Source of the DNA: Roseiarcus sp963787135
GTDB taxonomy: Bacteria; Pseudomonadota; Alphaproteobacteria; Rhizobiales; Beijerinckiaceae
Reading direction: 5' to 3'
Length of the DNA: 64,000 bases
NCBI GenBank assembly: GCA_963787135.1
Contig: CAWBBW010000005.1
Coordinates: forward strand, 22,429 to 86,428
The translations under genes and the position numbers were made by a program. The notes beneath the pieces are model-generated. The model saw only the letters and a list, made by a program, of their open reading frames with translations. It was not told the DNA's origin and made no database searches. Position 1 is the stretch's first letter. The number at the start of each line of letters is the position of its first letter. Shown in pieces: positions 57,139 through 64,000 of the stretch.

Positions 57139-59926
57139 CTAGCCGCCGGCCAGACGCCCCGGCGATTCTCGCCGGACGGTCGCGGGCCGCGGCCGCTTCG
57201 CATTCGGCGTGACGGCGTCCCGGTCGACCAGGGCGCGATAGAGTTCGTCGGCCATGAACGGCGTCTCGTAGAGCCTCAAGCCGGTCGCGTCGCGAATTGC
57301 GTTGGCGAGCGCGGCCGCAATTGGATTATAGGGGCTTTCGCTCATCGACTTGGCGCCGAGCGGCCCGATCCGGTCGACGGTCGTGGCGAAATGAACTTCC
57401 GTTTGGGGGACGTCGGCGAAGGCCGGAATGTGATAGAAGCGGAAGGTCGGATTGGCGACCCGGCCATCGGCGTCGATCACGAGCCGTTCATAAAGCGCGG
57501 CCCCGATCGCCTGCGCGACGCCGCCCTCCACCTGTCCGCGGCATTGCATCGGATTGACGACCACGCCGGCGTCCGCGGCGTGGATGCTTCGCAGGACCCT
57601 GATTTCGCCGTAGCGCCGATGGACTGCCGCCTCGAAGCCCTGCACATTGAAGGCGACCGAACGTGGCGTGCCCGACGAATGGCCGTCGTATTCGAGCCGC
57701 CTGCCGGCGGCCGCCGCGGTTTTGGCGATCTCCGCAAGCTCGAAGCGCTCAGCGCCGGCCGCGACATGATCCGCGGCCAGCTTGCACGCTTTCCAGTCCG
57801 CGCCGAAACGCCTAGCGGCGAAATCGAGGATCGCATCGGCGAGCGCGGCCGACGCCGCCCGCGTCGCCGCGCCGGCCACCACTGTCCCGGTGCTGCCGAA
57901 GGCGCCCGTGTCATGCGCGACGAGGTCGGTGTCGGACTGGCGGATGCGCACGCGCTCGGCCGTCGTGGCGAGAAAGCTAGCAGCGATCTGCGCATGAACC
58001 GTCGTCGTGCCGTTGCCAAACTCGGCGGTGCCGACGGAAAGCTCGTAGCGCCCGTCCTCGGCAAGCCGGATGCGACAATCCGCGTGATGGCCGCGCGGCG
58101 GAATCGTGTCGATCATCCCCGCCGCCACGCCGCGGCCGACGAGCCATTCGTCGCCAAGGTCCGCCGTCGGCAACTCGGTCAAGCGCGCCTCGACCAGGTC
58201 GAGACATTGGTCGAGCCCGTAGCTGCCGAATTCGACGTCGTGCGGTCCCTCATCGGCGGAGACGAGCGCATCGCCCGGCCGCACGACATTGAGACGCCTG
58301 AACGCGAAGGGATCCATGCCGAGCTTCCGCGCCAGCTCGTCCATCGCCGATTCGATCGCGAAATTGGTCTGGCTCAGGCCATAGCCGCGAAAGGCGCCGC
58401 TCGGCATCGTGTTCGTATAGACGGCGTAGCCGTCGATCTTCTTGTTGGGACACCGATAGAGCGCCACCGACTCGCCGGAGCCATGAAACAGAACGCCCGG
58501 GCCGTGATTGCCATAAGCGCCGGTGTTGGAAAGCATGCGCAGCGAAATCGCCGTCAGCCGGCCGTCCCGCCGGGCACCGACCTTGACCGTCATCCGCATC
58601 GGATGCCGGCTGGTGGAGGCTGTAAATTGCTCCTGCCGCGTGAATTCGAGCTTGACCGGCCGGCCGGTCTTCAGCACCGCAAGCGCGACGATGTCCTCGG
58701 TGATCATCTCCTGCTTGCCGCCGAAGCCGCCGCCGACACGCTCGGCGAAAACCCTCACCTTGTCGCGCGGCAGATCGAAGAGGGCCGAAAGCGCGTTGCG
58801 CGTCAGAAACGGCGTCTGCGAGCTGGTGCGGATGCAAAGCCTTCCGCCGGCGTCCAGCCAGCCGATCGCGCCATGGGTCTCGAGGTGCGCGTGCTGCACC
58901 CGCTGCGTCGCATAGACCCCCTCATGGACAACGTCCGCTTCGGCGAAGCCTGCCTCGATGTCTCCGACATGGCGGTGCAGTTCGGCGACGATGTTGCGTT
59001 TGGGGTCGGCGATGCGCGAGGAGGCTGGCTTGTCATGCAGCAGGGGCGCGCCCGGACGCATCGCCTCTTCGGGGTCGAACACCGCGGGCATGAGATCGTA
59101 GATCACCTGGATCAGGTCGCAGGCGGCCTCGGCCGCCGCTTCGCTTTCGGCCACCACCGCCGCGAGCCGCTGGCCGACAAAGCGCATGACCGGATCGAGC
59201 ACCAGCGTGTCGTCGGGATCGTCGGTGTGGAGTTCGTGCCGCGCAGTCGAGAACAGCCGCGGTCGGCGCATCGTGATGGGTCAGCACAGCGACGACGCCC
59301 GGGGCGGCGAGAGCGGCGCTCGCGTCGATTCGCGCGATGCGGGCGGAAGGATGCGGCGAGCGCAGGATTTTCATGTGCAGCAGGCCGTCGATCGCCACAT
59401 CCATCGTATAGCGGGCGCGGCCGGTGACCACGGCCGGACCGGCGGGAGCCGGCAGGTTGCGCCCGCAAGCCTGGCCAGGCGCGTCCTCTTCGACATGGCG
59501 GATCGCGCCAACCGCGTCGGCGATCGCCCGATAGCCGGTGCAGCGGCAGAGGTTGCCCTTCAGAGCGCGCGGCAGATCGCGAAGTTGCGCCTGGTCGAGC
59601 GCGGCTGCGGTCATGACCATGCCTGCGGTACAGAACCCGCATTGGAAGCCCTGCGCGTCAAGAAAGGCCTGCTGCATGGGGTGGAGGGCTCCGTCGGCGT
59701 CAGCGAGCCCTTCGATCGTTGTCACTCTGCGCCCCTCGGCGCGGAACGCCGGGACGAGGCAGCTATGCACCGGCTTGCCGTCGAGATGAACGGTGCAGGC
59801 GCCGCAGTCGCCGGCGTCGCAACCCTTCTTCACGCCGAACCAGCCGAGTTCACGCAGGAACGTGCGAAGGCATTGGCCGGGCCGCGGCGTCGCCTGATGA
59901 CTCTTGCCGTTGACGAGAAAGCTCAC
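57139..59926 (-). pseudogene. Xanthine dehydrogenase-family enzyme, [2Fe-2S] and molybdenum subunits fused, with +1 frameshift
   Basis: Frame 1 (59926 down to ~59265) begins with the [2Fe-2S] subunit: CDAGDCGACTVHLDGKPVHS and the second cluster QCGFCTAGMVM, NLCRCTGYRAIADAV. It continues in the same frame into the start of the molybdenum subunit (VVTGRARYTMDVAIDGLLHM). Frame 2 (from about 59265) is the rest: VGQRLAAVVAESEAAAEAAC, ERVGGGFGGKQEMITEDIVA, PSGAFRGYGLSQTNFAIESA and GSTGTVVAGAATRAASAALA, ending near GAKSMSESPYNPIAAALANA. One extra base near 59255-59275 explains the break. The joined product is about 928 residues. The substrate (purine, aldehyde or other heterocycle) cannot be read from sequence. 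Confidence 0.85.
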
Positions 59927-60747
59927 GGGCGGCCTCCGCCGAGCTCGACGCGGATTTCCTCGGCGAATTCGAACGTCATGTGGCGGCGCCAGTCGGGCCG
60001 GCCGTGGATGTCGTCGTAGTAGAGGCTTGCGGGGATTTCGGCGGCGAGACGATCGGCGAGTTCCTGGCCGTCCGGGGGATGGACAAAGTCGAGTCGGACG
60101 GGCCGGCGCGTCGAAGCGGTCACGGTCAGAATAAAGCCCCCGCCGGCGGCGAGCGCGCCGATCAGCAGGACGCCCGAGCGCCCAAGCGGGGAGAGCGAGG
60201 CGCGACGGAAGGCCGTGCGTCGCGTCAGCGCCGCGAGCGGCAATTCTATCGCGCGCAAAAGCTCGCCGGGACGCAAGGCGTTGCGCTGCGGCCCAACGAC
60301 GAAATCAAAGATCGAGAGCCGACGCTCGCCGCCATCCGGCGTCCAGATCAGGCAGACGCCGTCGAGCGCGGCGCAAAGCGAGATCATCGGTCCTGCGGGC
60401 AAGGCCATGCATAGATTGCCGCCCACCGTCGCCACATTCCAGATTTTGAAGGAGGCGAGAAACGCCCGGCAGCAGAGGCCGATCAGCGGCCCGGCGACCC
60501 AGGCGGGCGGCGGTTCGAAGGCGTCGAGCGCAGCCACGGTGCAGGTTGCGGAGATCGAGAGCCCGGCCGCATCGGCGTGCAAGGGCGCCCAGCCAAGCGT
60601 CGAAAGGTCGATCAGGCGTCGCAGGCGCGGTTGCGGCTCCGAGAACAGCCAGGTGCCGCCCGCGAGCCACCCATCGCCCTCGGCGAATGGGCCGATCTCC
60701 GCGCGAACGCGGGGACGCATGACCGTTTCGATAGCATTCAGGTCCAT
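59923..60747 (-). CDS. Xanthine dehydrogenase-family FAD-binding subunit
   Basis: A 274-residue FAD subunit (CoxM/XdhB type). It has the ADP-binding strands WLAGGTWLFSEPQPRLRRLI and the motif IWNVATVGGNLCMALPAGPM, and a CO-dehydrogenase-flavoprotein-type C-terminal domain. Its stop overlaps the start of the fused [2Fe-2S]/Mo gene by 4 bases, so the two form one enzyme and one operon. No XdhC chaperone gene is seen. Confidence 0.9.
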   Translation of the reverse strand: MDLNAIETVMRPRVRAEIGPFAEGDGWLAGGTWLFSEPQPRLRRLIDLSTLGWAPLHADAAGLSISATCTVAALDAFEPPPAWVAGPLIGLCCRAFLASFKIWNVATVGGNLCMALPAGPMISLCAALDGVCLIWTPDGGERRLSIFDFVVGPQRNALRPGELLRAIELPLAALTRRTAFRRASLSPLGRSGVLLIGALAAGGGFILTVTASTRRPVRLDFVHPPDGQELADRLAAEIPASLYYDDIHGRPDWRRHMTFEFAEEIRVELGGGRP

Positions 60748-60952
60748 GTCGATATCGATTGACTGGCCGCCGAGCGCCCTTGGCTAGCGGCGTAGCGGGA
60801 GCTTGAATGATCACATGCAGTTTTCATGCCGTATCGGCGCGTGGCCAACGGCTGGAGGTTTCAGCCGCAATGTACGAAGCGAGGACGCCGCAAGCGTTAA
60901 ATCCGTCGCACGTCCGATCGCGTGGCGGATCGTGCTGTACGCCTTGATCGGC
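60748..60952. other. Short intergenic stretch upstream of the FAD subunit
   Basis: Lies between the M23-like gene and the FAD-subunit gene, both on the minus strand. I see no gene or strong signal. Confidence 0.4.
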
Positions 60953-61520
60953 TTATCCCCGACACTGACCCTGCATCTTTTGGGCAACTTCGGGGGCCGC
61001 ATCTCCGAGATAAAGCATCGGATCAACCGCAGCAGCGTGATGACGCAGTTCGAAATGCAGCATGGCGCCGTCGTCGACTCGCGCAATCACCTGGCCGCGT
61101 TCGACAGCATCCCCGCGCTTGACGAGGAGCCCGTCGGTATTCGCATAGGCGGACACCCATCCGTCTGGGTGAGAAATCAGGATCAGGCCGTGAAAACCTT
61201 TCAGCTCATCGCCAGCGTATGCGATCCGGCCTGCCTCGGCTGCGCGCACCTCGGTCCCGGGCAACGCCGCAATGTTGATCTCCCTCCTTGCCATCATGAT
61301 TTGGACCCCAGCAGAATCCCCACATAATCCTGCCCGCCGACGGCCAGCCGAAGCGCTTTTGCCCGACTGAAGCCTGGCGCTCCAGGTGACCGGCGTCGGT
61401 GTGGCTCTCGGCGGCAAATGTTGTGGGCGCAGTCAGCAATACAACGACGACGAGCGCGAAGGCCGCTCTAAGCGAGTGGCCGTTCGTCGGCGCACTGCAG
61501 GGGTCACTCGATACATTCAT
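60953..61520 (-). pseudogene. M23/LytM-domain (NlpD/EnvC-like) protein, +1 frameshift at a short homopolymer
   Basis: Frame 1 (start 61520) has a signal peptide (LRAAFALVVVVLLTAPTTFAA) and FGWPSAGRIMWGFCWGPNHD. Frame 2, from about 61283, continues INIAALPGTEVRAAEAGRIA, YAGDELKGFHGLILISHPDG, WVSAYANTDGLLVKRGDAVE and LHFELRHHAAAVDPMLYLG. Deleting one base of the CCC run 61282-61284 gives a 188-residue protein. The LytM fold is clear, but the zinc-binding residues are incomplete (YAN replaces the usual YAH; the HxxxD site is altered), so a non-enzymatic activator role like EnvC or NlpD is plausible. Confidence 0.78.
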
Positions 61521-61590
61521 AGGCGCCGACCGCTGGCGTCGGCGCCCGGCGCGGGTTCGACCGGCAAACCACTTCGAAGCAAAAGGCCGA

Positions 61591-62604
61591 TCAAGTCGCG
61601 ACCGCCCCGATCCGCTTCTCCAGCGCGTCGTAGAGCGGGTTCACCGCGTCGAACACCTGTTCGAGGGCGGCGACGCTGACGCGTTCGGCCCCTTGCTCAA
61701 GCAGCCAGCCGGCAAGATCTGCGGCTTTGGCGCGGGCGCAGTGGAGGGCGACGAAGCCCTGTGTGTCGGTGTTTTCGCCACCGGCGGCGACGGCCTCGAA
61801 CCGCTCGGCGGCCTTTTCGACAATGAGATGCGCACGCGCCGGCAGCCTTGCGCGCACTTCCCGCGACGTTCGCGCTTCCTCGGTCGCGGCGATGCGGTCG
61901 AGGATGGCGCGCGCCGATCGCCTCGCGCGAGGCCCCCAGGGCGCGGTGAGCGAGGCGACGAGCGTCGCCTGCGACTTCAGGATGATTCCGTCATCGAGCG
62001 GCTTCAGCGCGTTCGCCGCCAGCGTCGCGCCGGTCGTGGTGATGTCTACGATGAGCTCGGCCGAGCCCGCGGCGGGCGCGCCTTCGGTTGCGCCGAGGCT
62101 CTCAACAACTCGATAATCCGCGACGCCCTGCTCGGCGAAGAAGCGGCGCGTGAGATTCACATACTTTGTCGCAACCCGCATCCGCTCGCCGCGGCTCGCG
62201 CGATAGGCCGATGCGACATCCTCGAGATCCGCCATGGAGCGCACGTCGATCCAGGCGCGCGGCGCGGCGACCACCACATTGGCGTGACCGAAGCCGAGGG
62301 GGCTCAAGAGTTCAAGCTTGGCCTCGACGTCCGGGATCTTCTCGCGCACCAGATCCTCGCCGGCGACGCCGAAATGGGCCGCGCCCGCGGCGAGCTGGGC
62401 GACGATCTCGGCGCTGGAGACATAGGCGACCTCGACGCCGGGGAGGCCGATCAGCGACCCGCGATAGTCGCGCGCACCGCGTCCCTGAACGAGTTCGAGA
62501 CCGGCGCGGGCGAAAAAGGCGGCCGCGGCCTCCTGCAGCCGGCCCTTGGAGGGAACGGCCAGAACGAACGGCGTTTCGGCAGAGGTCGCGGCGTCGAAGG
62601 CCAT
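61591..62604 (-). CDS. hisG: ATP phosphoribosyltransferase
   Basis: A 337-residue HisG catalysing the first step of histidine biosynthesis. VLAVPSKGRLQEAAAAFFAR, RDYRGSLIGLPGVEVAYVSS, AAHFGVAGEDLVREK, RVATKYVNLTRRFFAEQGV and the PRPP loop ELIVDITTTGATLAANALKP are diagnostic. The length is that of the rhizobial form with a C-terminal extension. The ATG shares one base with the hisZ stop, so the two are coupled; HisZ is its regulatory partner. Confidence 0.93.
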   Translation of the reverse strand: MAFDAATSAETPFVLAVPSKGRLQEAAAAFFARAGLELVQGRGARDYRGSLIGLPGVEVAYVSSAEIVAQLAAGAAHFGVAGEDLVREKIPDVEAKLELLSPLGFGHANVVVAAPRAWIDVRSMADLEDVASAYRASRGERMRVATKYVNLTRRFFAEQGVADYRVVESLGATEGAPAAGSAELIVDITTTGATLAANALKPLDDGIILKSQATLVASLTAPWGPRARRSARAILDRIAATEEARTSREVRARLPARAHLIVEKAAERFEAVAAGGENTDTQGFVALHCARAKAADLAGWLLEQGAERVSVAALEQVFDAVNPLYDALEKRIGAVAT

Positions 62605-63765
62605 CAGAGCGTTCCCCTTGCCGGAAGCCGGTCGATCGCGATCGCCGCGCCAACGGCGGGAATGTCCGCACTCGCGCCGAGGCGTTTCGCGAGCCCGTCG
62701 TAGCGCCCCCCGCCCAAGGCCGGCCGCGCGTCGGGCCGCGCCGGATCGCGCGCCTCGAAGACGAAGCCGGTGTAGTAGTCGAAGTCGCGCACGAAGGCGG
62801 CGCTGAAGCGGGTTTGCTCGATCGCGACGCCTCTCGCGGCCATGAAGCCGTTGCGTCTTTCGAACGCGTCGAGCGCTTTGCCGATGTCGAGTCCGGCGTC
62901 ATTGGCGAGCGCGCGCAGCTTCTCGGCAGCCTCGTCCGGATCGCCGGAAATCGCGAGAAAGGCTTCGAGCGCCTTGCGCTTCCCGGCTTCGATCCCTTCT
63001 CCCGACCGCAGCGCCGCCTGCTCGAGGAAGCGATCGGCGATCTCGCCTGCGCTGCGTCCGCCGACGGCGTCGATACCGGCGATCGCGAGGAGATCCTCGA
63101 CCAGCGCCCTGGCCCCGGCGTGGTCCGCGCTTTCCATGGCGGCCAGCACGCCTGGCTGCGCGAGCGCGCTTTGGCCGGGGGCGTCGAGGATGGCCGAGAG
63201 GCTTCGCCCGTGTGCGACGCCTCGCCTCAGACGACGGCGCCATACGTCCGGCAGCGCGAGCGAGGCCAGCATGCTGTCGAAGAGATGGACGTCTCCGAGC
63301 CGCGCGGCGAGCTGGGCCGCCGGCCTCGGACGCCGCTTCCATCGCCAGTGCAAAGATTTCCGCGTCGGCGGCTTCCGCGTCCTTGCGCCCGAAGCTTTCG
63401 AGCCCGGTCTGAATGCGCTCTCCACCCTGACCCGCCTGCGGCCCGGCCTGGGCTCGGAAGACCGGGCCGAGATAGGAATATTCAGCCACCCTGCCGGCTT
63501 CCGGTGAGGCGAGATAGGCACGGCAAACCGGGATCGTATATTCCGGCCGGAGGCAGAGCTCCTCGCCCGAGGCCCCATTGGTCAGAAACAGGCGGCCGCG
63601 AATCTCCTCGCCCGACATGTCGAGAAAGGTCGCCGCCGGGTGGAGGATCGGCGGCTCGATGCGCACAAAGCCGGCCGCCAGGAAATGCTCGAGCGCACGG
63701 TCTCCCGGGCTCGGAGCAGCCTGGACGGGGGGGTCGTTCAGAATCGCATTCACCGGATTGCCCAC
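62604..63765 (-). pseudogene. hisZ: ATP phosphoribosyltransferase regulatory subunit HisZ, +1 frameshift
   Basis: HisZ is a HisRS-like protein without tRNA ligase activity that activates HisG. Frame 1 (GTG 63765 to ~63315) has RALEHFLAAGFVRIEPPILH, DMSGEEIRGRLFLTNGASGE and LCLRPEYTIPVCRAYLASPE. Frame 2 (from about 63315) continues QLAARLGDVHLFDSMLASLA, RRNGFMAARGVAIEQTRFSA, DFDYYTGFVFEARDPARPDA and ALGGGRYDGLAKRLGASADI. Removing one base of the run at 63312-63314 joins them into about 386 residues. Since hisZ is needed with this HisG for histidine synthesis, an assembly error is likely. Confidence 0.86.
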
Positions 63766-64000
63766 AAACTGGGAGATTCCTTTAACAAAGCCCCGGGAGG
63801 GGCGCAGCCCTTTTCACTTTCAAAGGTGAATGCGGCCTTTGCCGCCGGCGCGCTTGGGCCGTCAGTGCAAGCCCGACCGATTCAATCCCAGCGCATCCCC
63901 GCCGGGACGTGAGCACGTCGCGCTTTGATGGAGTGCGGGGAGCGCCCTGCACTTTTGAAGACGCGGCAAGGTTTTCAAAGGGTTAGGCGCCAAAAACTGC
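63766..64000. other. Window end, upstream of hisZ
   Basis: No gene recognised. GC-rich inverted sequences near 63790-63815 (GCCCCGGGAGGGGC) form a small hairpin that could terminate an upstream transcript. Confidence 0.3.

Noticed and set aside
1..64000. CRISPR array, integrase, prophage or IS transposase
   Set aside because: No regularly spaced direct repeats, no integrase, recombinase or transposase motif was found on either strand; the mobile-like signals are limited to small repeats.

Overview
This is a high-GC window from an alphaproteobacterium, most likely Hyphomicrobiales (Rhizobiales). The evidence is the ChvG/ChvI two-component system followed by a short HprK, an EIIA-Man protein and HPr; a RegB/RegA pair; lptC-lptA-lptB; the rpiA-DUF2059-gor block; and rsmI-yraN-gshB divergent from an LppC-type lipoprotein. 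A complete NAD-dependent formate dehydrogenase operon (fdsGBA-fdhD-fdsD) together with ethylmalonyl-CoA mutase next to crotonyl-CoA carboxylase/reductase points to C1 or acetate assimilation by the ethylmalonyl-CoA pathway. A methylotrophic or C2-using member of the Beijerinckiaceae/Methylocystaceae/Methylobacteriaceae is a reasonable inference, not a proof.

Layout. 1-5.3 kb: 3' part of L-rhamnose isomerase, a PEP-CTERM protein, two proteins of unknown function and a FUSC transporter. 5.3-12.4 kb: fds operon with its LysR regulator. 12.4-19.6 kb: a frameshifted SCO1, leuD, a giant symporter/histidine-kinase hybrid, a low-GC islet, cobT and an O-methyltransferase. 19.6-28 kb: housekeeping genes (aroQ, yebC, alkB, grpE, glnD, gshB, yraN, rsmI). 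28-34.9 kb: an lppC lipoprotein gene, then a RhaS-type sugar ABC cassette bounded by a second, partial copy of the lppC 3' end. 35-37.5 kb: catalase and a small membrane protein with a decayed duplicate. 37.8-41.8 kb: hydroxyacid dehydrogenase, SH3 protein, RegB/RegA and a DUF1328 protein. 41.9 kb: one tRNA(CAU), probably Ile2. 42-48.3 kb: LPS export genes, PTS components, ChvG/ChvI. 48.6-49.6 kb: a tandem pair of PycTM/DUF5706-like membrane proteins. 49.6-57 kb: ecm and ccr (divergent), rpiA, gor, tetR. 57-61.5 kb: a xanthine-dehydrogenase-family enzyme and an M23-like protein. 61.6-63.8 kb: hisG and hisZ.

At least eight genes, including the normally essential hisZ and the pathway gene ecm, are interrupted by one-base frameshifts, six of them at homopolymer runs. 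The simplest reading is uncorrected sequencing indels; the spans given here for those genes join both reading frames.

The strongest leads are: two near-identical ATAG-N7-CTAT sites placed before the LysR gene and before fdsG; two matching TTGTGC-N3 palindromes in the ecm/ccr divergent promoter; a 27-bp palindrome abutting the PEP-CTERM gene; the ~94% identical lppC 3' duplication flanking the sugar-transport cassette; and the orphan PycTM-like pair.
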